Positions 34,971 through 43,829 of a stretch of DNA of 50,255 nt are shown piece after piece. The stretch lies in assembly GCA_947385425.1 (NCBI GenBank), contig CANDKY010000012.1, positions 1 through 50,255 on the forward strand. Reading direction: 5' to 3'. The position numbers and the translations under genes were made by a program. Source of the stretch: an uncultured Lachnospiraceae bacterium (GTDB lineage Bacteria; Bacillota; Clostridia; Lachnospirales; Lachnospiraceae). The first letter of the stretch is position 1; every line of letters begins with the position of its first letter. The notes beneath the pieces are model-generated. The model was given only the letters and a program-made list of their open reading frames with translations, was not told the DNA's origin and did not search any database.

Positions 34971-35447
34971 ATGAAAAAGGGAACAGTTGGGGTATTGTCA
35001 ATAGTAGCAGGAATAGCGGCTGGAGCCGGCGTAATAGGAAAAATGGCAGGGAATAGATTGAATAAGGCAGAAAAAATGTCTGAAAAGCATCTGGCTTTAT
35101 TTTTGATGATGAATCAATGGGTTAAAGTTAAGCAGGAGGGAGTCAGTTTGGCATCTTATTTTGAAAAAAATGGATACAAGCGCATTGCCATATATGGGAT
35201 GAGTTATGCAGGAGAAACCCTTGTAGATGAGTTAAGAGGATCAGGGGTGGAAATTGCATATAGTGTTGATAAAAGGGCAGATTCTTTATGCGCAGATTGG
35301 GATATTGTATCTGCAGATGATGAATTGGAAGAGGTAGATGCTGTGATAGTTACGGCAATTACTTTCTTTGATGAGATAGAAGAAAAGTTGAGTGAGAAAG
35401 TTGAATGCCCAATTATTTCGTTGGAGGATATCTTGTACGAGGTATGA
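34971..35447 (+). CDS. Membrane-anchored stand-alone Rossmann module protein
   Basis: A 158-residue protein. Residues 5-27 (TVGVLSIVAGIAAGAGVIGK) form one glycine- and alanine-rich hydrophobic helix, a likely membrane anchor and the only one predicted from the recombinase-like gene to the end of the locus. Residues about 58-158 are the Rossmann-like module: RIAIYGMSYAGETLVDEL, VEIAYSVDKRA, VDAVIVTAITFFDEIEEKL and the end ISLEDILYEV. Its last 40 residues match the tail of the glycosyltransferase at 36749. It could tether the module, or partners binding it, to the membrane. Confidence 0.72.
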   Translation: MKKGTVGVLSIVAGIAAGAGVIGKMAGNRLNKAEKMSEKHLALFLMMNQWVKVKQEGVSLASYFEKNGYKRIAIYGMSYAGETLVDELRGSGVEIAYSVDKRADSLCADWDIVSADDELEEVDAVIVTAITFFDEIEEKLSEKVECPIISLEDILYEV

Positions 35448-35530
35448 TATGAAAAAGGCAGTTATAATTAGGCAGATTCTTTTGAGAGTATGTATCAAAA
35501 ACAATCTTTACTTTAGGAGATGAGATTGAT

Positions 35531-36652
35531 TTGGAAAAGAAACTGATTATCCGGTGTGCCGGAAAGACTGGCAGAAAAGCTGCAAGAGAATATGGGAAAG
35601 AGAACATAGCATTTTTTTGTGATGATTATGTCACGGACAGGGAGATAGAAGGCATACCTGTGATTAATACAGAGCAATTAAAAAAAATCCATATGCCATA
35701 TTGTGTCGTTGTGGCTTTGGAGCGTACGGAGGAAAGGATTGAAATGGCGGAACTGCTCCATAAGGATGGCATTCCATGTACAGGTTATGGATATCATGAA
35801 AAATATGGGATACCTAGCCGTACGATCCATATTTATGGGGACGCAGAACATCTGGCCTATGATTTTAACGACAGCTATTTGTTTGCCGAAATTGACCATA
35901 TACGCGGGGATATTACTATGGATATGTACCGCGAGATGTTCCGCATATACAGGGATGATTTTACAGGTAAAAAAATAGATATTCATATATGTATTGGTGA
36001 TACGCTCTATGAAGCTTATGAGTATGCAAAGGTATGCCAGTGGAAATGTGTCCATGCATATTCTGGGCATTATGTGTATGAGGATATCATTGTTCCGATA
36101 CCGGATTACCGTTCGTGTTTTAATGAGGAAAAATATTTTTATAAGGACGCAACGCCTGCACAGTGCAAGGATGCGGCAAGGAAGCCATATTCTGATGGGC
36201 GCGCATACTGGATCGGCTCTTTTTTGGGATTGGATAGCAGATTGAATCTATGGGCTTTGTCGAAAAAATATCCTGGACATTTACTGATAGAACATTCAGC
36301 AAAAACGCGCCGGAGTATGCCTGAACAGGCAGCGTTTAAATATCTGATTGATGTAAGGGGTTTCGGGTGGACAGACAGGGTAAAAACCTTAATGATGTTA
36401 GGGCGTCCCCTTTTATTGGCAGACCGGCCAAATAAGGAATGGTATATGGATTTTATGGAGCCAATGGTACATTATGTTCCTGTCAAAGAAGATCTGTCTG
36501 ACCTGATACAAAAAATAGACATGCTTAATGCAGACAAGAATTTATATGAAAGCATTGTGGAAAACCAGAAAGAGTTTGTTGCCAGATACCTTTCCTGTGA
36601 AGCAATATTATCCTATTTGCGTGATGTGACACTAAAATATGATGTGTATTGA
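35531..36652 (+). CDS. Rossmann-like module fused to GT90/CAP10-like glycosyltransferase
   Basis: A 373-residue protein. Residues 1-95 are a divergent Rossmann-like module (KLIIRCAGKTGRKAAREYG, FFCDDYVTDREIEGIPVINT, CVVVALERTEERIEMAELL). The remainder matches the CAP10/GT90 fold: KYLIDVRGFGWTDRVKTLMM, GRPLLLADRPNKEWY and MVHYVPVKEDLSDLIQKI. GT90 members include xylosyl- and glucosyltransferases, and the locus encodes a UDP-xylose synthase, so xylose transfer is a reasonable guess. The start is a TTG with AGGAG about 11 bp upstream; no in-frame ATG fits. Confidence 0.8.
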   Translation: MEKKLIIRCAGKTGRKAAREYGKENIAFFCDDYVTDREIEGIPVINTEQLKKIHMPYCVVVALERTEERIEMAELLHKDGIPCTGYGYHEKYGIPSRTIHIYGDAEHLAYDFNDSYLFAEIDHIRGDITMDMYREMFRIYRDDFTGKKIDIHICIGDTLYEAYEYAKVCQWKCVHAYSGHYVYEDIIVPIPDYRSCFNEEKYFYKDATPAQCKDAARKPYSDGRAYWIGSFLGLDSRLNLWALSKKYPGHLLIEHSAKTRRSMPEQAAFKYLIDVRGFGWTDRVKTLMMLGRPLLLADRPNKEWYMDFMEPMVHYVPVKEDLSDLIQKIDMLNADKNLYESIVENQKEFVARYLSCEAILSYLRDVTLKYDVY

Positions 36653-36748
36653 ACTGTGGCCGCATATTTTTCAAAAACGGTTCGGATTCTAAAAGCACAG
36701 TAGTTACTTTTTGCTCTAATGTGGGGATTAGTAAAGGATTTTTAATTT

Positions 36749-37861
36749 ATGAAAAACAGATATTTAATTCTGCTCCCGGAATACACGCTTGGCGGCCTTG
36801 AGGCACAAATGCGACAGATAATTTATTCTCTTGAGGAGAAACATATACTGGCGGATGTCTGTATCCTGAATACATTGAAAAAGGGAAAAAACTCTCTTCT
36901 TGATTGTGACCGGAAAAGACTTCGGTTTGTGGATTTTTTTGAACTTCATATGTACCATCGGTCAGAGTATCAGGAAAGGGAAAGCATCAGAGAATATGTA
37001 ATTAAGAATATGGAACGAATGTATCGTGTTGTTTTGATTTTTAATCAGACATATACTCCATTGATTCCTTTTTTCAGAGAAAATGGTATTTCAACTGTGT
37101 ATTCGGAACGCTCGGATGGAAACAGGACATGTAATGATGAAATATGCAGGTTAAGCGTAAAGGAATGTGATATTTTGTGTGCGAATTCTTTTTGTGCGGC
37201 AAGGAAAATGGAGTTGGAATTTGCCAGAAAGATCCGTGTGATACCAAACGGAAAGGAATATAGGGAGAGGTTAGGGTATACCAGAAAGAAGCAGATTAAG
37301 AATATTCTTGTACCATGCAGGATTGCGCCAATAAAAAACCTGGGAATTGTTGTAGATATGGCTTTTGCGCATGCTGATAGAAGTTTTGTCGTGCATTTTG
37401 TGGGTGGGAAGGATTATGTGAATTATGCAAAGAGTCTTGAAGATAAGGTGAAAAATTATGGCATAGGAGACAAGGTGTTTTTTACTGGTTATAAAGAATT
37501 TATGGAAGAAGAGTATTTCTGGGCGGATTTGGTAATCCTGCCATCATTTATTGAAGGGGCATCTAATGTTGTGTTGGAAGCATATCAGTATGGGCGTCCT
37601 ATAATTGTTTCAGATATTGAGTCGGAAAGGGAACTTGTCACAGATGACAGGCTTAGGTTTTCAACAGAAAGCGCAGAAGAACTCTTTAAGTGTATTGAAT
37701 ATGTGGAGAAGTTGTCCGATGCGAAATTTGACTGGGAGGTAGATGTGATAGTAGTTACTGCAATTTCATACTTTAATGCGGTCAAGGATGAGTTAAAAAG
37801 AAAGTGGGACGGTGACATTATATCTTTAGAGGATGTCATATATGAGGAACAAGCCAGATGA
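36749..37861 (+). CDS. GT4 glycosyltransferase with a chimeric Rossmann-module tail
   Basis: A 370-residue protein. Residues 1 to about 325 are a GT4 enzyme: LLPEYTLGGLEAQMRQII, NILVPCRIAPIKNLGIVVDM, and EGASNVVLEAYQYGRPII as the donor motif. At residue 330 (37736) the sequence changes into the last part of a Rossmann module, EVDVIVVTAISYFNAVKDEL then ISLEDVIYE, closely matching the end of the 34971 protein. The module's own glycine loop is missing. It looks like a recombination or deletion joint that fused two genes in frame and removed the normal C-terminal helix of the transferase. Activity may be affected. Confidence 0.82.
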   Translation: MKNRYLILLPEYTLGGLEAQMRQIIYSLEEKHILADVCILNTLKKGKNSLLDCDRKRLRFVDFFELHMYHRSEYQERESIREYVIKNMERMYRVVLIFNQTYTPLIPFFRENGISTVYSERSDGNRTCNDEICRLSVKECDILCANSFCAARKMELEFARKIRVIPNGKEYRERLGYTRKKQIKNILVPCRIAPIKNLGIVVDMAFAHADRSFVVHFVGGKDYVNYAKSLEDKVKNYGIGDKVFFTGYKEFMEEEYFWADLVILPSFIEGASNVVLEAYQYGRPIIVSDIESERELVTDDRLRFSTESAEELFKCIEYVEKLSDAKFDWEVDVIVVTAISYFNAVKDELKRKWDGDIISLEDVIYEEQAR

Positions 37862-37945
37862 ATGCAAAACTGGGTATCATGCACTTCAATATAATGTAAC
37901 AGGTATTACAACAGTTATTTAGTCAGTAGGGAAAGGAATGAACCA

Positions 37946-39031
37946 GTGGTTTCGATAATTATAAACAATTATAATTATGCCCGTTATCTGCATGAGGCAA
38001 TTGAGTCTGTCCTGTTTCAGACATACACGGACTGGGAGCTGGTTATGGTAGACGACGGGTCAGAGGATGAATCAGTCAAGGTAATGGAAGCGTATGTGAA
38101 AAGATATCCGGAGAAGATGCGCTGTATAAAAAAGGATAATGGCGGCCAGGCTTCGTGTTTTAATGCTGGATTTGCCAAATCAAAGGGGGAGATCATTGCT
38201 TTTCTTGACAGTGATGATTTCTGGTTCCCTAATAAGCTGGAGCGTATTGTGAAGGCTCATGAAGAACACAGTTTTGTTGCCCATGAAAAGCATTTCTCGG
38301 ATGGAACCAGGCAGAATATTTATACGGACATTAATTCTGAAAGGTCGCGTATTCTGAGGACATACGGTGTGATGGACAGTTATGACATTACGACATCAAC
38401 AATGTCCTTGAAAAGAGAGTTGGCAGAAAAAATATTTCCGATGCCGGAAGAGAGTTTCCGGATATGTGCGGATCACTATGTGAACTTTGCCGCGACCTAT
38501 TATGTGGATGTTTGCTACTTGCATGAAAAACTCTCATATTACCGCATCCATGGAAAAAACGGTTTTGTTACACAATCTTCAGAAATGAAGTCAACCTTTG
38601 CAAACCAGTCGCTTGACTATGCCTGTGTAGAATATTTGAATGAGAAACTGAAAAGCGAAGGAGAAGATACCGTACCGCACAGGTCATTCCGGCAAACAGA
38701 TGCGTTATGGAAAGATATCGGTGAGGGTTTTGAGATACAAAGCGGAAAACGCTATCTTGTCTATGGGACAGGGAATGATTCGTACCGTTTCAGCCGTTCT
38801 ATTATAGAACGGGAAGGAATAATAGTGGGCTACTGCGATTCCAACCCTGTGAAACATGGAAAGATACATCATGCTAAGCTGGTCTGGAAGCCGGATGATC
38901 TTATAGGGCGCCGGAAAGATTACGATTTGATTATCATTGCTTCAATACAATACTATCCGGAAATTGTAAAAAAACTGGAAAGTTTGGGGCTGAGCAGGGG
39001 CAGGGATTTTATATTCACACCTGTTTTCTAG
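37946..39031 (+). CDS. GT2 glycosyltransferase with C-terminal Rossmann module
   Basis: A 361-residue protein. Residues 1-230 are a GT-A family 2 transferase: VSIIINNYNYARYLHEAIES, MVDDGSEDES, and AFLDSDDFWFPNKL with the metal-binding DSDD. Residues 267-361 form a complete Rossmann-like module (KRYLVYGTGNDSYRFSRSII, IVGYCDSNPVKHG, YDLIIIASIQYYPEIVKKL). The start is GTG with AAAGGA 9 bp upstream; the nearby ATG at 37938 is out of frame. Donor unknown. Confidence 0.88.
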   Translation: MVSIIINNYNYARYLHEAIESVLFQTYTDWELVMVDDGSEDESVKVMEAYVKRYPEKMRCIKKDNGGQASCFNAGFAKSKGEIIAFLDSDDFWFPNKLERIVKAHEEHSFVAHEKHFSDGTRQNIYTDINSERSRILRTYGVMDSYDITTSTMSLKRELAEKIFPMPEESFRICADHYVNFAATYYVDVCYLHEKLSYYRIHGKNGFVTQSSEMKSTFANQSLDYACVEYLNEKLKSEGEDTVPHRSFRQTDALWKDIGEGFEIQSGKRYLVYGTGNDSYRFSRSIIEREGIIVGYCDSNPVKHGKIHHAKLVWKPDDLIGRRKDYDLIIIASIQYYPEIVKKLESLGLSRGRDFIFTPVF

Positions 39032-39205
39032 GTGATTACACATGACTTTTGCGAGGAAGGGGAAAATTTTGGTTCTGGTTTATGTCGGGCATGTTTAGCA
39101 AAGGCCAAAACAGAGTGCAGACTGGCAATGCAGATAAAGATTCAGGCAGGTTAAATGCACAAGTTATTTATTGACAGATATTAACCATAAGGAGGGACAG
39201 AAACA

Positions 39206-40987
39206 ATGAGATCACCAAAAGATATGCGGATAATTCAGATAGAACTTACCAATGCGTGTGTACATACATGTTCTAATTGTTCGCGGATGTGCGGACATCA
39301 TGAGCATCCGTTTTTTATGGATTTCCAGACGTTTAAGCGCGCCGTTGATTCGATGGAAGGTTATGAAGGCACGGTAGGGATGATGGGCGGCGAACCGACG
39401 CTGCATCCGGAGTTTGAACGTTTTGCCGAGTACCTTTCATCCAAATATCCTAAAAAGGGCGGCGAACACAACCTGATTGCGCCGACGAATACATTTATGA
39501 GGAACCTGAAACTGGAGGAACGCAGCAGGATAGAGGCCTATGAGGAGGAAGCAGGGACGAATGAGAGGATAAAGGGGCCGGGATTGTGGTCGTCCCTTGT
39601 ATCGAGTTATGCGAAATATTACGAGACGATTCAGGATGTATTTATTTACCAATGTGTGAATGACCATACGGAGAGTTCGTTCCATCAGCCGGTAATGGTT
39701 ACAAGAAAAGATTTGGGGATTTCCGATGAAGAATGGTATCCCCTGAGGGACAAGTGTTGGATGCAGATGAACTGGAGTGCATCCATAACTCCAAAGGGGG
39801 CATTTTTCTGTGAGGTTGCGGCAGCTTTAGATATGCTGTTTGATGGGCCGGGCGGCTGGCCCATTGAACCGGGATGGTGGAAACGCACTCCCGATGAGTT
39901 TGGCGATCAGTTGCATTGGTGTGAATGGTGCGGGCTTGCGCTTGAGACAAGATCCAGGGATGCAAATGAGGGGGCGGATGATATATCCCCGTCATTTTTG
40001 GAGCGGCTTAAGAAATTGAACAGTCCTAAATTGGAGAAGGGACAGTTTCATGTTTACTATAAGGATGAGGCGGGAAATGATTCTCTGGTTCGACATAATA
40101 ATTATCAGGACAATGATTTTAACCGTCTGGGTAAGCATAACCGCAGTATTTATCCCAAGGGGTTTGTACTTGTCATTTTGCCCGAGGTTAAAGGAATGGA
40201 TGAAGAGCTGATAAAAAGGACATTGCGTTCCGCATCCGGTCAGTTTAAGAAAATTTACATTTTTTCCAATCATATCGGCGGCGTTTGTGAAACGGAGTAT
40301 GCAGAGATTCTGCCTGAGGAATCAACTTTTGGAGATGCCATGAACCGTGTGAACAGTAAAGCAGACGGGATGTATATTGTCTGTGCGTCGCAGGGGACAG
40401 AATTTTCTGGGGGTTTCGTGGAAACTATGTCGGGTTATGCCATTAATCCGGGGACAGTCCATGTCTGCAGGAGTGGTAAAAACGAGCTTGCACTCATAAA
40501 GTCAGAGGAAAAGGATGGGCTGATGTATCTGTATCATCCAAAAGCGCATACGCTTAGAGATTATGGATTTGACAGAATCGCAGGATGTAAGACAGCAGAG
40601 GAATTCATTTCCCTGTGGGATGAGAAAAAGACAGTCACGTTTGATAATGCGATGTTAACACAAAATACGATTGAGTCTGCAATACATATCGAGGGCGGGA
40701 AGGACTATGTGGTATATGGAGCAGGCAGAGTATCTCCTGTGGCAGTCAGGATAATAGAGAAAGCAGGCGGCAGGGTCGTGGCTCTGTGCGATTCGGATTC
40801 CGGTAAGTGGGGGACGGAGACAGGCGGAAAGAAAGTAATTTCACCGGAGGACCTTGTAACTTCAAGAGGGATGTATGACAAAGTGGTTATTGGGTCATCG
40901 CGTTATTACCGTGAGATCAGGGACAGGCTTCGTTCTTTGGGGATTGAGGAAGAGCGTATATCAGCGCCGTTACTTTTGGAAGAATAG
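39206..40987 (+). CDS. Radical SAM protein with middle domain and C-terminal Rossmann module (first of tandem pair)
   Basis: A 593-residue multi-domain protein. C18-x3-C22-x2-C25 (NACVHTCSNCSRMC) binds the SAM cluster, GMMGGEPTLHPEFERF is the SAM-binding motif, and FFCEVAAALDMLFDGPGGW with LHWCEWCG suggests an auxiliary cluster. Residues about 325-490 are an alpha/beta region (KGFVLVILPEVKG, ADGMYIVCASQGTEFSGGFV) reminiscent of a degenerate GT-A domain. Residues 497-593 are the Rossmann-like module (KDYVVYGAGRVSPVAVRII, VALCDSDSGKWG). Function unknown. AGGAGG precedes the ATG. The 174-bp gap before it holds nothing recognised. Confidence 0.82.
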   Translation: MRSPKDMRIIQIELTNACVHTCSNCSRMCGHHEHPFFMDFQTFKRAVDSMEGYEGTVGMMGGEPTLHPEFERFAEYLSSKYPKKGGEHNLIAPTNTFMRNLKLEERSRIEAYEEEAGTNERIKGPGLWSSLVSSYAKYYETIQDVFIYQCVNDHTESSFHQPVMVTRKDLGISDEEWYPLRDKCWMQMNWSASITPKGAFFCEVAAALDMLFDGPGGWPIEPGWWKRTPDEFGDQLHWCEWCGLALETRSRDANEGADDISPSFLERLKKLNSPKLEKGQFHVYYKDEAGNDSLVRHNNYQDNDFNRLGKHNRSIYPKGFVLVILPEVKGMDEELIKRTLRSASGQFKKIYIFSNHIGGVCETEYAEILPEESTFGDAMNRVNSKADGMYIVCASQGTEFSGGFVETMSGYAINPGTVHVCRSGKNELALIKSEEKDGLMYLYHPKAHTLRDYGFDRIAGCKTAEEFISLWDEKKTVTFDNAMLTQNTIESAIHIEGGKDYVVYGAGRVSPVAVRIIEKAGGRVVALCDSDSGKWGTETGGKKVISPEDLVTSRGMYDKVVIGSSRYYREIRDRLRSLGIEEERISAPLLLEE

Positions 40988-41003
40988 GGGATGGTGGAAA
41001 TTT

Positions 41004-42620
41004 ATGCGTTCAGTTGCTGATATGGAATTTATACAAATTGACATTACAAATGCCTGCAATATGCGATGCTCTAATTGCACGCGTTTCTGCGGAAATCATG
41101 AAAAGACATTTTTTATGGATTTTGACACCTTTAAGCGCGCAGTGGATTCATTGGATGGATTTGACGGTGTGACGGGTATCATCGGAGGCGAGCCTACGCT
41201 TCATCCGGAATTTGAGAGATTTGCGCGGTATATGCAGAAGAAGTTCGGCAGGCCCTGCGGATGGGACACATTATTATATCCTCAGCATGATTTCATCCAT
41301 GCGGTCCATCAGAGGGAGTTTGAAAGCGAGGTACTGCGTAAAAGGCCGGACGGCAGTCATTTCCTGAAGAAACATGGAGCCGGGCTTTGGTCGAACATGA
41401 GCGGTACTTACCGCAAGTATTATGAGGTGATACAGGATACTTTTTCTGTGGAATATTTAAATGATCACATGAATCCGTCTTACCATCAGCCAGGGCTTTT
41501 TGCCAGGAAGGATTTAGGCATCCCGGATGACGAGTGGATAAAGCTGCGCGATAATTGTTGGATTCAAAATACATGGAGCGCGACAATTACGCCGAAGGGG
41601 GCGTTCTTCTGTGAGGTTGCGGGAGCGTTGGATATGCTTTTTGACGGGCCGGGTGGGTGGAGGATAGAACCTGGATGGTGGAAACGTAAGCCTGAAGATT
41701 TTACCGATCAGCTTCATTGGTGTGAATTGTGCGGTTTTGCGTTGGACAATACATTTACGCGTGATTCCCAGGAAGAGACGGATGACCTTTCACCGACTTT
41801 GTATGAGATGATCAGGAAAGTAAACAGCCCTAAATACCGCTCCGGAAAAATTAATCCGGTGAAAATAGAAAACGGTGTAATCGACAAGGGGTCTAAGCCG
41901 GAAGACAAAAGGTTCATTGTCGGCGACCGGTATATTGAAAAGTATGAGGATCGGTTTAACCGTAACAACTCTGTGCTTTTCGAGATGAATTTTGTGGAAT
42001 TGGCTTTTCCTGCCGATGAAATGTTTGGACGGTGGCTGAACAGGATTTTGAAGAGGAAAGAGGAATGGCTGCTTCTGAAGTTGTCTGATTGCGCGGATAC
42101 CGGAGAGATCCGGAATATGATAGGGAAGCGCATTTTCCATCCGGGTGTATTACTGTTGGGGGAAAATGTGGCTTTATTGTGCAGGGATGCGCTTTCTGTC
42201 AGGAAGATTGGTTTTGACCGTATTGCCCATATGGCTTCTTTTGACGAGTTGGAAAAGGCATGGGAGCAGGATAAGGTGATACGGTTTGCCGATATCGACG
42301 AGAAGGTCAGTCTGAAGCGGCAGTCAATGAACGCAGGCGGAAAATATGCTGTCTGGGGCGCAGGAATGTTAGGGGAATTTTTCATTGAAACGGTGCAATT
42401 GTCCGGCGGGACGGTGACTGTAGTAGTAGATAAGGAGCCGGGTAAAATCGGTATGGGATTCCATGGGGTAACTATTGAAAGGCCGGAAGTATTGGCAGGG
42501 CAGGGAGAATTGTTTGATTATCTGCTCATTGCCCATCATACGAGATTTGAAGAGATAGAGAGGGAAGCTCTGGAGATGGGTGTGCCGGAGGAAAAGATAG
42601 TGCTTCCTTATGAGGTTTAG
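41004..42620 (+). CDS. Radical SAM protein with C-terminal Rossmann module (second of tandem pair)
   Basis: A 538-residue paralogue of the preceding gene. The cluster cysteines are again C18, C22, C25 and C29 (NACNMRCSNCTRFC); GIIGGEPTLHPEFERFARYM, FFCEVAGALDMLFDGPGGW and LHWCELCG are shared. The middle region is shorter. Residues 445-538 are a complete Rossmann-like module (KYAVWGAGMLGEFFIETV, VVVDKEPGKIG, YLLIAHHTRFEEIEREAL). The ATG at 41004 is chosen because homology to the first paralogue begins there; the open frame runs back to 40875 only by overlapping the previous gene. GGTGG lies upstream. Confidence 0.82.
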   Translation: MRSVADMEFIQIDITNACNMRCSNCTRFCGNHEKTFFMDFDTFKRAVDSLDGFDGVTGIIGGEPTLHPEFERFARYMQKKFGRPCGWDTLLYPQHDFIHAVHQREFESEVLRKRPDGSHFLKKHGAGLWSNMSGTYRKYYEVIQDTFSVEYLNDHMNPSYHQPGLFARKDLGIPDDEWIKLRDNCWIQNTWSATITPKGAFFCEVAGALDMLFDGPGGWRIEPGWWKRKPEDFTDQLHWCELCGFALDNTFTRDSQEETDDLSPTLYEMIRKVNSPKYRSGKINPVKIENGVIDKGSKPEDKRFIVGDRYIEKYEDRFNRNNSVLFEMNFVELAFPADEMFGRWLNRILKRKEEWLLLKLSDCADTGEIRNMIGKRIFHPGVLLLGENVALLCRDALSVRKIGFDRIAHMASFDELEKAWEQDKVIRFADIDEKVSLKRQSMNAGGKYAVWGAGMLGEFFIETVQLSGGTVTVVVDKEPGKIGMGFHGVTIERPEVLAGQGELFDYLLIAHHTRFEEIEREALEMGVPEEKIVLPYEV

Positions 42621-42623
42621 AAG

Positions 42624-43826
42624 ATGATATCAGTTATTGTGCCTGTATACAATTCGGAATGTTTCCTGCCGCAGTGCCTGGAGTCGCTGATCCGGCAATC
42701 ATATCGGGATTTTGAAGTTATATGTGTAGACGATGGCTCTGCGGACGGTTCCCTTGATGTACTGAAAAGATATGCTTTATTGGATGGCCGCATCAGGGTA
42801 TATACGAAAGAAAATGAGGGGAAGGGGGCGGCGCCGGCAAGGAATGCAGGGCTTGAAAGGGCTTCCGGCGATTATGTTTGTTTTCTTGACAGCGATGACT
42901 TCTTTGATCCTGATATGTTGGAGGTTGTGCTTCAAAAGGCTATGGGTACGGATGCTGACGTGGTGGTTTGGAAAGGGAAATTTTTTGACCACGAAAAGCA
43001 GACGGTTGCAGGGGAGTGCCCGCATCCTGATTTATATTATGCACCGGATTTTGAACCGTTTTCATGGAAGGACTGTCCGGAGTATATATTTGATATCGGA
43101 GACTTTTATGCCTGGAACAAACTATTCAGACGGGAGCTTTTGATGCGGAATAAGCTCCGGTTTGAACCGATTCCGATTTCTGATGATCAGTATATTTCCG
43201 TGATTGGCATGGTTTTGGCGGAGCGGATTGCTGTGGTGGACAGGGCGTTTGTGAATTACAGGATTCATACCGGCGCAAGCCAGTGTGACTCCAGGGCAAA
43301 ATATCCCGAGGCAGCTTACCGGGGGACATTTTCAATTGTGGGAAAACTGAAAGAAATGGGGATTTATGAAGCTGTAAAGCCTAGTTTTGTGAATATTTCC
43401 CTGCGTCTTATGAGGGAGTATTTCGATATAATGCCAGATTATGCATCCATGAAGAAATTATATGATACCTATTGGGAGGAAGTGTTTCCTAATATCGGGG
43501 CTTTGGACCTGACGAAGGATTATTTCCATGACCCCAGGCTCGGGGAGTGGTATGAGCTTATCCGTGACAACAGATTGGAAGAGATACTTTTTAAAGCTGC
43601 ACGGGCCGGAGGCGGGACCATGACTACGGCTCCTTTGCGTTTTCAGGTACCATATGGTGAGATTCCTAAAGGGGGCCGTCTGGTTCTGGTAGGGAAAGGA
43701 TTGGCGGGACGTTACTGGTATTCGCAGTTAATCCTTTCGCAGTATTGTGATGCGGTTTGCTGGGTTGGGGCGGAAGAGGAGATACCGGAAGGGTTTTCTT
43801 ACGATGCTGTTGTAAAAGCGAGGTAG
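42624..43826 (+). CDS. GT2 glycosyltransferase with truncated C-terminal Rossmann module
   Basis: A 400-residue protein. Residues 1-240 are a family 2 GT-A transferase: ISVIVPVYNSECFLPQCLES, CVDDGSADGS, CFLDSDDFFDPDML. Residues about 350-400 begin a Rossmann module (GRLVLVGKGLAGRYWYSQL, CDAVCWVGAEEE) but end after about 50 residues with YDAVVKAR, roughly half the usual length. The missing half could be an internal deletion or a natural short form. It starts 3 bp after the radical SAM gene and ends 3 bp before a gene that begins with a Rossmann module. Confidence 0.88.
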   Translation: MISVIVPVYNSECFLPQCLESLIRQSYRDFEVICVDDGSADGSLDVLKRYALLDGRIRVYTKENEGKGAAPARNAGLERASGDYVCFLDSDDFFDPDMLEVVLQKAMGTDADVVVWKGKFFDHEKQTVAGECPHPDLYYAPDFEPFSWKDCPEYIFDIGDFYAWNKLFRRELLMRNKLRFEPIPISDDQYISVIGMVLAERIAVVDRAFVNYRIHTGASQCDSRAKYPEAAYRGTFSIVGKLKEMGIYEAVKPSFVNISLRLMREYFDIMPDYASMKKLYDTYWEEVFPNIGALDLTKDYFHDPRLGEWYELIRDNRLEEILFKAARAGGGTMTTAPLRFQVPYGEIPKGGRLVLVGKGLAGRYWYSQLILSQYCDAVCWVGAEEEIPEGFSYDAVVKAR

Positions 43827-43829
43827 GAT

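Noticed and set aside
35449-35523. Short ORF starting MKKAVIIRQILLRV between 34971 and 35531 genes
   Set aside because: Only 24 codons with no recognisable pattern. It could be the stump of a deleted gene, but this cannot be supported.
37842-37922. Short ORF MRNKPDECKTGYHALQYNVT and following residues overlapping the end of the chimeric GT4 gene
   Set aside because: Only 26 codons in another frame. It might be a remnant of a lost gene; no family recognised.
40875-41003. N-terminal extension of the second large radical SAM gene
   Set aside because: It overlaps the previous gene in another frame, and similarity to the paralogue begins only at the ATG at 41004.
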